A stretch of DNA of 64,000 nucleotides, from assembly GCA_016794145.1 (NCBI GenBank), contig JAEUKP010000012.1, forward strand, positions 1 to 64,000. Reading direction: 5' to 3'. A program made the translations under genes and the position numbers. Position 1 is the first letter of the stretch; each line of letters starts with the position of its first letter. Under the pieces are notes generated by a model that did not search any database, had not been told where the DNA came from, and was given only the letters and a program-made list of their open reading frames with translations. This DNA comes from Alphaproteobacteria bacterium (GTDB lineage: Bacteria; Pseudomonadota; Alphaproteobacteria; Micavibrionales; Micavibrionaceae). Shown one piece after another: positions 52,164-59,857 of this stretch.

Positions 52164-52958
52164 ATGGCTGAATTCAAACTTCCTAAGAACTCCGAAATTC
52201 GAAATGGTCAAACAATTGATGCGTCTAATGGCGCAAAGCGGACCAAATCATTCCAGATTTATCGGTTTGATCCTGATTCTGGTGAAAACCCAAGAATGGA
52301 TACGTATAAGATTGACTTGGACAAATGTGGGCCGATGGTTTTGGATGCATTGCTCCATATTAAAAATACGATCGATAGTTCTGTCACTTTGCGCAGATCC
52401 TGCCGTGAGGGAATTTGTGGGTCTTGCGCGATGAACATTGATGGCTCAAATACGCTTGCGTGTTTAAAGCCGATTGATGAGGTCAAAAATGATGTTAAAA
52501 TTACACCTCTACCCCATCTGCCTGTGATTAAGGATTTGGTACCTGATATCACCCATGTCGCCGCCCAATATGCATCGATTGAGCCGTGGATGAAAACGGA
52601 ATCGCCTCTGCCGAGTCGCGAGAGGTTGCAAAGCCCAGAGGATGCCGAAATCTTGAATGGAGCTGATGGAAAAGGGCCCGCGGCATGTATTTTATGTTTT
52701 TGTTGCTCTACATCTTGCCCCAGTTATTGGTGGAATGGTGACCGTTTTCTTGGGCCTGCTGTTCTGATGCAGGCTTATCGTTGGTTGTCGGATACGCGGG
52801 ATGAGGCTTCTGGTGAACGCTTAGACCAGTTGGAAGACCCCTTCCGTCTGTATCGGTGTCATACCATTATGAATTGCACCCGGACATGCCCGAAGGGATT
52901 GAATCCTGCTAAATCAATTGCTGAAATTAAGAAATTACTGGCTTCTCGGGCTGGATAA
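52164..52958 (+). CDS. sdhB: Succinate dehydrogenase iron-sulfur subunit
   Basis: SdhB carries electrons from the flavoprotein to ubiquinone in respiratory complex II. The [2Fe-2S] ligands are in [19 protein letters not shown] plus the later Cys; the [4Fe-4S] and [3Fe-4S] ligands lie in [12 protein letters not shown] and NCTRTCPKG. Length 264 is usual. No sdhA, sdhC or sdhD lies nearby, unlike the common sdhCDAB operon. The start region is duplicated: ATGGCTGA occurs at 52151 and again at 52164, and the first copy opens a six-codon frame that ends inside sdhB. DUF1761 gene follows 37 bases later. Confidence 0.96.
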   Translation: MAEFKLPKNSEIRNGQTIDASNGAKRTKSFQIYRFDPDSGENPRMDTYKIDLDKCGPMVLDALLHIKNTIDSSVTLRRSCREGICGSCAMNIDGSNTLACLKPIDEVKNDVKITPLPHLPVIKDLVPDITHVAAQYASIEPWMKTESPLPSRERLQSPEDAEILNGADGKGPAACILCFCCSTSCPSYWWNGDRFLGPAVLMQAYRWLSDTRDEASGERLDQLEDPFRLYRCHTIMNCTRTCPKGLNPAKSIAEIKKLLASRAG

Positions 52959-52995
52959 CATTCTTTAGAATCTTTACTGGAACAAAGGATATAAA

Positions 52996-53433
52996 ATGGG
53001 ACCTATTGATCTTCAAACTTTGATCTCTCATTGGCTTTTACCGTCTTTCTTGGGGGCTGTTTTTGCCTTTATCCTTGGGATTGTTTGGTATCATCCACGG
53101 GTTCTGGGGACACGGTGGTTAGAGGCACGACAGCTAAAACCCGAAGACGTCCAACGTCATTCAAGCCCTTTTGTTTTGTCTTTCCCATTGTGGTTTCTGA
53201 CCGCCTTGTTTTATACATTTTTGGCCGTTACGCTGAAGGTACATGCTCCTGAGGAGGTTTTTTTATTCTCTTGCATGCTTTGGGTAGCATTTGCGATGCC
53301 GCCAATTGTGATGGGATCTCTTTATACCGGTTATCCTTTTAATGCCGTGGCAATTGATGCTTCTTTTCAATTGGCAGGTTATTATGCTCTTGGGTTAACC
53401 TACATTTTGTTGCATGCGTATGGTGCATCTTAG
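52996..53433 (+). CDS. DUF1761 membrane protein
   Basis: A 145-residue protein with four transmembrane helices (about residues 14-35, 56-77, 85-105, 118-140) and the GIVWYHPRVLGTRWLEA start typical of the DUF1761 family, whose function is unknown. It follows sdhB on the same strand and overlaps the convergent FlgC-like gene by four bases at its stop. A role in membrane transport cannot be derived from the sequence. Confidence 0.85.
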   Translation: MGPIDLQTLISHWLLPSFLGAVFAFILGIVWYHPRVLGTRWLEARQLKPEDVQRHSSPFVLSFPLWFLTALFYTFLAVTLKVHAPEEVFLFSCMLWVAFAMPPIVMGSLYTGYPFNAVAIDASFQLAGYYALGLTYILLHAYGAS

Positions 53434-53831
53434 GATTTTGTATCCAAAGCTTCCTGAAGTGTGTCTTGCATTTTAAGACCAGCCTTGAAAGCAGTTGAAT
53501 TCGCTTTGTAAGAATTCTCGGCCAATTTCAGTGTCATCAGTTCTTCATCAAGATTCACGTTCGGGGCATTGACAATCCCTTCTGTATCCGCAAACGGAGA
53601 GTCGGGCTGATAAGATGGGACAAAAGCGGGGGTACGGTTTAAAACCATCGTTTTAACCCCTTGTCCTTCAAGGTTTGTATCCTGTGTGATTTTAGGAGTA
53701 TAGGCTTGATTTGCGTCAGAAGGATTGGTCGAGCCCACAACATCGGCATTTGTGATGTTTGTGCTGGCAACTTTTGCCTTTTGAGAAGCTGCAATCAGTC
53801 CGGATATTGATGTCGAAAGTGGGTTTATCAT
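53430..53831 (-). CDS. Orphan flagellar-rod-like protein (FlgC-type)
   Basis: A 133-residue protein with the two ends of a flagellar proximal rod protein. The N-terminal amphipathic helix MINPLSTSISGLIAASQKAK, with the ASTNITNAD motif (usual SENIANAQ), and the C-terminal VNLDEELMTLKLAENSYKAN (usual VNLVEEMVxMxxAxRSYEAN) match FlgC; a Pro-rich middle replaces the rest of the rod domain. No other flagellar gene is in the window. It may be part of a scattered flagellar set, or a rod-like protein used elsewhere. It begins near the divergent exported-protein gene. Confidence 0.78.
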   Translation of the reverse strand: MINPLSTSISGLIAASQKAKVASTNITNADVVGSTNPSDANQAYTPKITQDTNLEGQGVKTMVLNRTPAFVPSYQPDSPFADTEGIVNAPNVNLDEELMTLKLAENSYKANSTAFKAGLKMQDTLQEALDTKS

Positions 53832-53881
53832 TTCTTTAATATAGCATATTATGATTAAAATATGCTTTATGGATTTTTCTC

Positions 53882-54355
53882 ATGACAAAATACTTTTTAA
53901 CGTCTGCTCTTACTCTTTTGATTCTTTCTGCAGTCCCAGCACAGGCAGAGCCTAAATTCATGGGAATTTGGTGGTGGCCGGATCATTGGAAAAACCAGGA
54001 TTTTAACCCTCATTACGCAAACGGGACAGACCCTCATAACAGTCAATGGAGCGGTACGAATTGGACCCCTGCTGATTGGATTAAGGCAGATGGCGGTGAT
54101 GGTACAAAGCTTGTGCAGAAGTGGATTAACGCAGATATTCTTGTTGGAAGTTATAAGGATAGCGACGGCGTTCCCTATCTTGAAATTGGGCCTAATTTCT
54201 ATCATTTATCAGGGTTGGATAAGCGGAAAGTTACAGAAACTTTGGATGCCATTTACCATGTAACAGCAAGTAAGCCGGGGATGTATTTCATCAAAGATGC
54301 GCAGACCCGAAAAATTATTGGAACTTTTTCAAAAGAGGGTTTGAATCTGGAATAG
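53882..54355 (+). CDS. Exported protein of unknown function
   Basis: A 157-residue protein with a signal peptide (cleavage after PAQA, residue 22), then a domain rich in Trp and Asn/Asp at the start (GIWWWPDHWKNQDFNPHYAN) and an ordinary alpha/beta C-terminal half. I do not recognise the family. It begins 50 bases from the divergent FlgC-like gene and is followed by a 313-base gap. No cysteines are present in the mature part. A small periplasmic or surface-bound role is possible, nothing more can be read. Confidence 0.65.
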   Translation: MTKYFLTSALTLLILSAVPAQAEPKFMGIWWWPDHWKNQDFNPHYANGTDPHNSQWSGTNWTPADWIKADGGDGTKLVQKWINADILVGSYKDSDGVPYLEIGPNFYHLSGLDKRKVTETLDAIYHVTASKPGMYFIKDAQTRKIIGTFSKEGLNLE

Positions 54356-54668
54356 AAAAATCGGAATACGTTGTGATTTTGATATGATTATTTCTATTGA
54401 ACCACCTCTTCTACCCGTTTCTACCCGTGTCTTCCCTTATTCTGCGACCTGTAAGGACCTGATTCGTCAACACCTTTTATCCTCCCTTCATTTTTATGTA
54501 TAATCTATTTAGATTCTCTTAACTTATTGAAAAAAAAGAATTTTTTCTCTTTTTGGTCATACTCCGTTAACCAAAGACCGATAAGATAGACACATAAGGC
54601 AGAAAAATCTGCTTTTGTATATTTTGCGTTTATTTGGGGTAGGGGCTCCATATCAGGGGAAAAATAGA
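54356..54668. other. Gene-free stretch upstream of the DUF6782-like gene
   Basis: No gene seen in 313 bases. It holds a TTCTACCCG direct repeat near 54410-54425, a TATAAT at 54499-54504 without a convincing -35 partner, A/T-rich runs near 54530-54550 and an AGGGG site ahead of the ATG at 54669. The TATAAT would leave a leader of about 160 bases, so a promoter closer to the gene is also possible. Confidence 0.35.
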
Positions 54669-55934
54669 ATGGATAAGATTTCTGGATCAGGTGAACATAA
54701 CAGTACAGAAATAAAGATATGGCCGCTTGATAACTGCCGTTTCGCTTACACAATTGGCTCTGGCCAACCCGTTCGGTGTTCTTGGATCAGCGATCAGCCT
54801 CTTTTTTATGGTGATTACGAAGAGGCCCTTGATGATGATGATCTGATAGATGACCCAGTCATAGAGGCACTGGAAAGAGATATTTCTGATTTGCGTTATA
54901 AAACGAATGCATATGATCACGTTGCAAAAGATTTCGTAGAACCAGAGAATCATATCAAGTCTTTGTTTCAGGCGGATGCAGATTTTATATCCAAGGCATA
55001 TCAAGAATCAGATTCAAACTTTCCTGATTTCTTGGAATTATTGCACGAATCACGTTTGGCATCACAGTTTGTTTCTTTTGCACAATTGCATGGCATTTCT
55101 ATTCGTGAAACATTGCAAGTTATGGATGTGGCTTATGATAAAGGATCAAATACGATTCTTATCCGGCCTGATCTTGATATTGAAACAAAAGTTCTATTGA
55201 CTGTGCGCGAATTGCGCCGGATGTGGCAGCATAGGAATGGCTCTGGCCTTCATCCACTTTCTGTTCATCCGGATTATGCTGTTCTTATGAATCGGGCCCA
55301 ACATGCGGATCTGGCCGTATCAATGGTCCGTGTGGCATGGGAATTACAATTGGCAGGTGCAAAAGAAGCGTGGGTTAGAATTGAAAATTCAACTTTTTCT
55401 GATTTAGGAAGAGCTTTTGCCCGCGAAGCGATTGCGGATTTCCGTTCAATTAATAATGGAATGGCGGCCCGCGCGACTTTTGAAACTTGGTTCTTGTCTG
55501 AGCGTTGTCGTAAGGCTGACCGCTCTCTTATTCAGCAAATGCTTGCCGATTACCAAGGATATGTATTTAGTGATAATATAGAGACCTCACGCTTGATTAC
55601 ACTGGATGTAATGAAAGCTTTGGGTAAAATGCCTTTTGGTACAAATTACATTGATGCGGTTGCATTCCAGCTGATCAATGATCCTGTTTTCACCGAGGTA
55701 AGAGACAGATCAAATGCAAATTTCTTGTGGTTTATTAAATTCGAAAGATCTTTTACAGAAACAGAAAATGCGCTTGCTGTGAAAGAGGCTTTAACTCCTC
55801 AGACAGCTGATATTATTTCTTTTCCCGCCAAAAGATCTGTTGTATCAAAGGAAAGTCGGGATGTTAAATCAATGGATGACGCAGCAGAAATTATTGATAT
55901 CCGTCGGCCAGTCGCAGACTGTCCGAATTCTTAG
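54669..55934 (+). CDS. DUF6782-like protein (putative metallopeptidase fold, active His changed)
   Basis: A 421-residue cytoplasmic protein that resembles the DUF6782 'putative metallopeptidase' family known from alphaproteobacteria. The central YDKGSNTILIRPDLDIETK strand and the following helix VRELRRMWQHRNG align with the HExxH-type helix of that family, but the two zinc histidines are Arg here. The C-terminal half (about 220-350) is helical with FETWFLSERCR and DYQGYVF; an acidic, disordered tail closes it. The start ATG 54669 has AGGGG upstream; the frame is open to 54615. Family assignment is by memory of pattern, so treat it as probable. Confidence 0.6.
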   Translation: MDKISGSGEHNSTEIKIWPLDNCRFAYTIGSGQPVRCSWISDQPLFYGDYEEALDDDDLIDDPVIEALERDISDLRYKTNAYDHVAKDFVEPENHIKSLFQADADFISKAYQESDSNFPDFLELLHESRLASQFVSFAQLHGISIRETLQVMDVAYDKGSNTILIRPDLDIETKVLLTVRELRRMWQHRNGSGLHPLSVHPDYAVLMNRAQHADLAVSMVRVAWELQLAGAKEAWVRIENSTFSDLGRAFAREAIADFRSINNGMAARATFETWFLSERCRKADRSLIQQMLADYQGYVFSDNIETSRLITLDVMKALGKMPFGTNYIDAVAFQLINDPVFTEVRDRSNANFLWFIKFERSFTETENALAVKEALTPQTADIISFPAKRSVVSKESRDVKSMDDAAEIIDIRRPVADCPNS

Positions 55935-55988
55935 TGTCTATCCAATAATCCTAGATTTCTAAGGAAAAGTTTTTAAGTATTCTTTTTT

Positions 55989-56022
55989 AAACCACGAAAG
56001 GTCAGTCAGTTTTTCGTGGACT
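55989..56022. repeat. Short CCACGAAA palindrome (dispersed repeat)
   Basis: CCACGAAA (55992-55999) and TTTCGTGG (56012-56019) form an eight-base stem around a twelve-base loop, preceded by AA. The same AACCACGAA core ends the longer repeat at 56821-56893 and occurs singly at 37984-37995. It may end the DUF6782-like transcript, but with no T-run that is weak. Confidence 0.7.
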
Positions 56023-56112
56023 AATTCTCTGTCCTTTCTTTTATCTCGTAAATTTAGTATTCTGTGAGTATTCTGGGAGACTAGAAAGCTTTATCACAGA
56101 GAAAGTTTGACG

Positions 56113-56244
56113 ATGTCCAAAAAATTTGTCATATTATTTATATTAATTACAACAAGTCTTGTGTTATCAGGATGCGGAAACACTTTGAATGGTGCTGGTC
56201 GTGATCTGGAGTCCTGGGGACAGACTTTGCAAGAAACATTCTAA
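56113..56244 (+). CDS. Entericidin-type small lipoprotein
   Basis: A 43-residue lipoprotein too short for a standard ORF scan. It starts MSKKFVILFILITTSLVLSG, has the lipobox LSGC and then GNTLNGAGRDLESWG, which matches the GCGNTxxGxGRDxxxxG core of the entericidin (EcnA/EcnB) family of small outer-envelope lipoproteins first described as a toxin/antidote pair; most alphaproteobacterial copies have no proven role. The ATG follows AGTTTGACG without a strong site. A second exported gene starts 18 bases later. Confidence 0.85.
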   Translation: MSKKFVILFILITTSLVLSGCGNTLNGAGRDLESWGQTLQETF

Positions 56245-56262
56245 ATAAAGGTGGGCTATGAC

Positions 56263-56565
56263 ATGAGAATTTTTTTAATCATGATTTTTGTATTATCTCT
56301 AGGCAGTACACAGCTCAAGGCAGAGGATGCGCACGGCGTTGGGTCTACCGAGTCGATTATAAACGATGATGGTGGTTTTGGGGCAGCCCGTTTTTCGTCT
56401 CAGGCTCCTGTTGCTTTAACAGATGGGCTTTTGTCCCCATTGACAGCACCTGCAAATATCGAGCCTGCTGCGGGGGAGGAAAATCCAACTCCGGTAGAGG
56501 AAAATCCAGCTTATGCACCTGAAACAAACGAATTGGGCTTAGATGCTCAATATACGAGTCCTTAG
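56263..56565 (+). CDS. Small exported acidic protein of unknown function
   Basis: About 100 residues with a signal peptide (MRIFLIMIFVLSLGSTQLKA before ED) and a mature part of low complexity: Asp/Glu- and Pro-rich (PAAGEENPTPVEENPAYAP) with no cysteines and no clear fold. ATG 56263 is preferred because the signal peptide then begins properly; an open frame with a GTG starts at 56251. It follows the entericidin gene by 18 bases and probably shares its transcript. No family is recognised. Confidence 0.55.
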   Translation: MRIFLIMIFVLSLGSTQLKAEDAHGVGSTESIINDDGGFGAARFSSQAPVALTDGLLSPLTAPANIEPAAGEENPTPVEENPAYAPETNELGLDAQYTSP

Positions 56566-56783
56566 GAAAATATAGCATTTCGAATTAAGAATAGACTGGT
56601 TTTTCTTGCTCCATTTCAATCCTTTTCGACAGGTCACGAGATCTTTGGATCTTGATCCTTTGATGGAGGAGGGTGAGGATTGCGACGCCTGCGTGTGATC
56701 TTCTTGCCTAGGACGTGTCATCAATTAACAGATTTTGTTACAAGACTCGGGCTTTTTGACCACAGAGTTTTCTTCTTCCCTAT

Positions 56784-56813
56784 CGTCATCCCCCGATTTA
56801 TTCGCGGGATCTA
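56784..56813 (+). repeat. REP-like palindrome (CGTCATCCCCC...GCGGGATCTA)
   Basis: CGTCATCCCCCGATTTATTC continues with GCGGGATCTA, the layout of the common alphaproteobacterial REP palindrome (CGTCAT-CCCGCG...CGCGGG-ATC-TAGA type). The stem is imperfect. It lies between the exported gene and rsmD. The identification is by pattern, as no second copy in identical form is present in the window. Confidence 0.55.
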
Positions 56814-56820
56814 TTCTTTT

Positions 56821-56893
56821 TCAACCACGAAGTGCACGAAGGTCTCAAAGCTTTTTGTACGAAGACGTTTCTTTCGTCAATTTCGTGGTTTGA
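56821..56893. repeat. CCACGAA palindromic repeat element
   Basis: TCAACCACGA at 56821-56830 and TCGTGGTTTGA at 56883-56893 are near-perfect inverted ends of a 73-base element; the inside holds degenerate internal copies (GTGCACGAAGG, GTACGAAGACG). It resembles the widely spread AACCACGAAG...CACGAAG repeat family seen in many environmental bacterial genomes. A smaller relative is at 55989-56022. Confidence 0.7.
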
Positions 56894-56904
56894 AATTTTC
56901 TTTT

Positions 56905-56982
56905 TCTGGATCCCCTTCTGGATCCCCTTAGACTGCTTTGCAGTCAGGGGATGAGGGACTGCTTTGCAGTCAGGGGATGACG
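56905..56982 (-). repeat. Tandem REP-like cluster with two 24-base direct repeats
   Basis: TCTGGATCCCCT occurs twice at 56905-56928, followed by two copies of a 24-base unit (56931-56954 and 56957-56980, exact) each containing the hairpin GACTGC/GCAGTC and ending in CAGGGGATGA. On the minus strand this reads CGTCATCCCC...GGGGATCCAGA, the outline of the REP palindrome with the hairpin unit doubled inside. Two copies only, two bases apart, so it is not a CRISPR array. Confidence 0.75.
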
Positions 56983-56996
56983 GGTGGAGGGAGTAA

Positions 56997-57074
56997 AACT
57001 CTCTGCGTTCTCTTCTGCGTTCTCTGGGGCCTCTGTAGTTAAGAAATTTTAGAAACCACAGACGGCAGAGAGTT
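56997..57074. repeat. CTCTGCG / CACAGAG palindromic repeat element
   Basis: AACTCTCTGC (56997-57006) and GCAGAGAGTT (57065-57074) are perfect ten-base inverted ends of a 78-base element. On the minus strand it reads TTAACTACAGAGGCCCCAGA then GAACGCAGAAGAGAACGCAG, matching the widely distributed AACCACAGAG...CAGAGAACGCAGAG repeat type. It lies 44 bases before the rsmD stop. Confidence 0.75.
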
Positions 57075-57117
57075 CACTTTGGTTTCATTGATAACACGCC
57101 CTAATATACCGGGGAAA

Positions 57118-57672
57118 TTATTTTTTTTGAAGAAAAGTAACCCGTGTGTCACCATATGTTTTGTCAAAAACAATTTGCCCATGATTGCTGATATGATCTT
57201 CTTTTGCATCTGTCTCAAGGATAAGTAAGGCATCTTCAGACAACCAATCTCCCGCATATAGCGCATCCAGCGTAGGAGAAATTAACCCTTTGCGGTAAGG
57301 GGGATCAAGAAAAGCAATCTGAATTGGCTTTATTGCCGGTGGACGGTGATCTATTTTTGTTGCATCTTTCAGGATGAATTCTGATCGATCCAGAAAATTC
57401 AGTGCTGTTGCATTCTCTTTAGCAAGGTTTAATGATATTTTTGACACATCACAAAACACAACCTTGGCGGCCCCTTGTGAAAGAGCTTCACATCCAAGTG
57501 CACCGGTCCCACAGAAAGCATCAAAGATCACTTTATCAACAACACCCCCGCGCGAGAAAAGAGCATTAAATATAGCCAACCGAACCTTATCCGATGTTGG
57601 TCGAATATCTTGCCCGGATGGTGTTTTTAAAAGACGTCCTCGTGCGGCCCCTCCAATAATTCGCATATTCAT
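57118..57672 (-). CDS. rsmD: 16S rRNA (guanine-966-N2)-methyltransferase
   Basis: RsmD methylates G966 of 16S rRNA. The 184-residue protein has the typical start MRIIGGAARGRLLKTP, RPTSDKVRLAIFNAL, the SAM loop FDAFCGTGALGCEAL and the catalytic DPPYRKG (in AFLDPPYRKGL), all in the right order. Two ATGs at 57672 and 57666 are possible. It follows rluB by nine bases on the same strand, forming a two-gene rRNA-modification unit. Confidence 0.95.
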   Translation of the reverse strand: MNMRIIGGAARGRLLKTPSGQDIRPTSDKVRLAIFNALFSRGGVVDKVIFDAFCGTGALGCEALSQGAAKVVFCDVSKISLNLAKENATALNFLDRSEFILKDATKIDHRPPAIKPIQIAFLDPPYRKGLISPTLDALYAGDWLSEDALLILETDAKEDHISNHGQIVFDKTYGDTRVTFLQKK

Positions 57673-57680
57673 TCACTCTG

Positions 57681-58481
57681 TTAGCCTGAAATTTTCTGGG
57701 ACACAGTCTCAGGGAGCAAGGATTTCATTGTTTTTGTGGGGATTTCAATGATTTCTTCGCGGTTCATCTCTCCCAATTCAAAAGGGCCGTACGCAATACG
57801 GATCAGGCGGGAAACTTTGTATCCAATTGCCTCCATGACATTCCGGATTTCACGATTTTTACCCTCCGTCAGTGTCATAGTGATCCAGTAATTATGCCCA
57901 TCTGCTTTTTGCTGCTCATCAAGAGTGGCCTCAATCGAGCTGTAGCGAACACCTTTCCAGAACAATCCCTTTTTCAGTTTTTCAAGCTTTTTGACAAGGA
58001 CATCCTCGCCGCCATAATCACCGTACACACGAACACGATAAGTCCGTTTAAGACCTGTTGAAGGCAGTTCCAAAGCACGCGATAGTTCGCCATCATTGGT
58101 TAGCAGCAACAAACCTTCGGTGTTCAGATCCAGACGCCCGACACTGATGAGGCGTGGTAAATTGCTGGGAAGGGTTTCAAATACGGTTGTGCGCCTTTCT
58201 GGGTCTTTGGCGGTTGTAATCAGACCGGGGGGTTTATGATACAGAAATAGACGGGTTTTTTGTTTCCGCCCCAGACGTTCACCATCCAATTCAATCTTAT
58301 CACCATCCTTAACAAAAGTTGCTGGGGTGGTAACTGTTTCACCGTTTAAGACAACGCGATGCTCTGCAATCAGCTTTTCTGCATCCCGGCGGGATGCCAC
58401 CCCTAGACGTGCCAGAACTTTTGCGATCCGCTCTCCTCTGTCGGCGGGATCATTTTTTGTGTCTTTTCCGTCTGTCATCAT
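57681..58481 (-). CDS. rluB: 23S rRNA pseudouridine-2605 synthase family (RluB/RsuA family)
   Basis: A 266-residue RsuA-family pseudouridine synthase. An N-terminal S4 domain (RIAKVLARLGVASRRDAEKLI, VVLNGETVTTP) is followed by the catalytic domain with the Asp in VGRLDLNTEGLLLLTNDGEL and the ITMTLTEGKNREIRNVMEAIG motif. The family position (RluB, RluF, RsuA or RluE) is best matched by RluB, which modifies U2605. The start has two ATGs; the first residues are polar. It is divergent from tadA (26 bases) and upstream of rsmD. Confidence 0.93.
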   Translation of the reverse strand: MMTDGKDTKNDPADRGERIAKVLARLGVASRRDAEKLIAEHRVVLNGETVTTPATFVKDGDKIELDGERLGRKQKTRLFLYHKPPGLITTAKDPERRTTVFETLPSNLPRLISVGRLDLNTEGLLLLTNDGELSRALELPSTGLKRTYRVRVYGDYGGEDVLVKKLEKLKKGLFWKGVRYSSIEATLDEQQKADGHNYWITMTLTEGKNREIRNVMEAIGYKVSRLIRIAYGPFELGEMNREEIIEIPTKTMKSLLPETVSQKISG

Positions 58482-58507
58482 AAAAGGGCCTGTGCTAAAT
58501 CTGGTTT

Positions 58508-58999
58508 ATGTTTGATGAAAAAGACCATAGCCGAATGCAGGCCGCCTTGGAAGAGGCCAGTTTAGCCTTCCACCGGGATGAAGTTCCTATAGGGGCTGTT
58601 TTGGTCGATACCAAGACTGGTGAGATTGTTGCAAGAGCCAGCAACCGGACAATCGAACAATCCGATCCAACGGCGCATGCGGAAATTCTTTTGATCCGTG
58701 AAATGTGCCAGAGGCTTGGTGTACAACGTATTCCTGATTATGATATTTATGTAACGATTGAACCCTGCCCGATGTGTGCTGCGGCTTTGTCATTTGCCCG
58801 TATCCAGAGAGTTATCTTTGGGGCCTCTGATCCGAAAAGTGGCGGTATTACCAGTCCGGTTGCATTGTATCAGAAACCACAACTTCACCATAAACCCAAG
58901 ATTCTATCAGGATTAATGATGGAAGAATGTCGTGAAATCATGAAAAGATTCTTTGCAGAGAAGAGAGGTTTTGTAAAAGAGGCCCGTGAAGAGGGATAG
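58508..58999 (+). CDS. tadA: tRNA-specific adenosine deaminase
   Basis: TadA converts A34 to inosine in tRNA-Arg(ACG). The zinc-site motifs are HAEILLIREM (His, Glu) and PCPMCAAALSFARI (two Cys); the DPKSGG loop completes the pattern. At 163 residues it is full length. It is divergent from rluB with a 26-base gap and lies 42 bases before mlaE. Confidence 0.95.
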   Translation: MFDEKDHSRMQAALEEASLAFHRDEVPIGAVLVDTKTGEIVARASNRTIEQSDPTAHAEILLIREMCQRLGVQRIPDYDIYVTIEPCPMCAAALSFARIQRVIFGASDPKSGGITSPVALYQKPQLHHKPKILSGLMMEECREIMKRFFAEKRGFVKEAREEG

Positions 59000-59041
59000 A
59001 TTCTGCTTTGCCTCCCCCGATTTTCATTGTAAAAGAATGAC

Positions 59042-59857
59042 ATGAATCTAGCTGTCCAAAAATTTGCAGAATATGCACCAATACTCCAACGTCTTTGCCA
59101 AGCGATTGGAGCAAGTATCCTCGGAATGCTGAAAGCTTTAGGGGCTCTTTGTTTTTTTATTGCCGATGTTGTGCGGCATTGTCTGACTCCCCCGTTCTTT
59201 TTTCGGCATTTATTACGACAATTTATGGATATTGGGTATTATTCGTTACCTGTTGTCGGGATGACCGCGTTGTTTACGGGGATGGTTCTGGCTCTTCAAA
59301 GCTATACCGGTTTCTCGCGCTTCAATGCGGAAAGCGCGATTGCATCGGTTGTTGTTCTTTCCATTACACGTGAATTGGCTCCTGTTCTTGCTGGGTTGAT
59401 GGTGGCCGGGCGTGTTGGTGCCTCTATTGCGGCTGAAATCGGGACAATGCGCGTCACAGAACAAATTGATGCCTTGACCACACTCTCTGTTAATCCGCTT
59501 AAATATCTTGTTGTCCCGCGTGTTTTGGCGGGAACAATTATGTTACCAATTTTGGTTCTGATCGGCGATATTATCGGTGTTTATGGCGGATACATTGTGT
59601 CGACGCATGTTTTGGGATTTAGTTCGGGAACCTATTTGCAGCAAACTTGGGATGTTTTAGAAAAAATGGATGTGATTTCAGGCCTTGTGAAGGCATCCGC
59701 CTTTGGCTTTATTGTGGCCTTGATGGGATGTTATCATGGATACTACTCGGGGCGTGGGGCTCAGGGTGTCGGGGCGGCAACAACAAATGCAGTTGTAACA
59801 GCATCCATCCTTATTCTGATCTTTAACTTTATCCTCACGCAGGTCTTTTTCTCATGA
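59042..59857 (+). CDS. mlaE: Phospholipid transport ABC permease MlaE
   Basis: MlaE is the inner-membrane permease of the Mla retrograde lipid transporter. The 271-residue protein has six predicted hydrophobic segments and family motifs VVGMTALFTGMVLALQSY, TRELAPVLAGLMVAGRVGAS and EIGTMRVTEQIDALTTLSV, with VPRVLAGTIMLPILV. Its ATGA stop overlaps the MlaF start, so the two are coupled. MlaD, which normally follows, is absent. Confidence 0.95.
   Translation: MNLAVQKFAEYAPILQRLCQAIGASILGMLKALGALCFFIADVVRHCLTPPFFFRHLLRQFMDIGYYSLPVVGMTALFTGMVLALQSYTGFSRFNAESAIASVVVLSITRELAPVLAGLMVAGRVGASIAAEIGTMRVTEQIDALTTLSVNPLKYLVVPRVLAGTIMLPILVLIGDIIGVYGGYIVSTHVLGFSSGTYLQQTWDVLEKMDVISGLVKASAFGFIVALMGCYHGYYSGRGAQGVGAATTNAVVTASILILIFNFILTQVFFS

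Larger units (their letters stand above)
56566..57117. other. Repeat-rich gene-free stretch (552 bases)
   Basis: This gap between the exported gene and rsmD (convergent) holds no supported gene but at least four repeat blocks: a REP-like palindrome (56784-56813), a CCACGAA palindrome (56821-56893), a tandem REP-like cluster with 24-base direct repeats (56905-56982) and a CTCTGCG/CACAGAG palindrome (56997-57074). The left 200 bases show nothing clear. The collection of several unrelated repeat types in one gap suggests a landing site for small non-autonomous elements. Confidence 0.75.

Noticed and set aside
56931..56980. CRISPR-like direct repeats
   Set aside because: Only two 24-base copies with a two-base spacer; no leader or cas gene.
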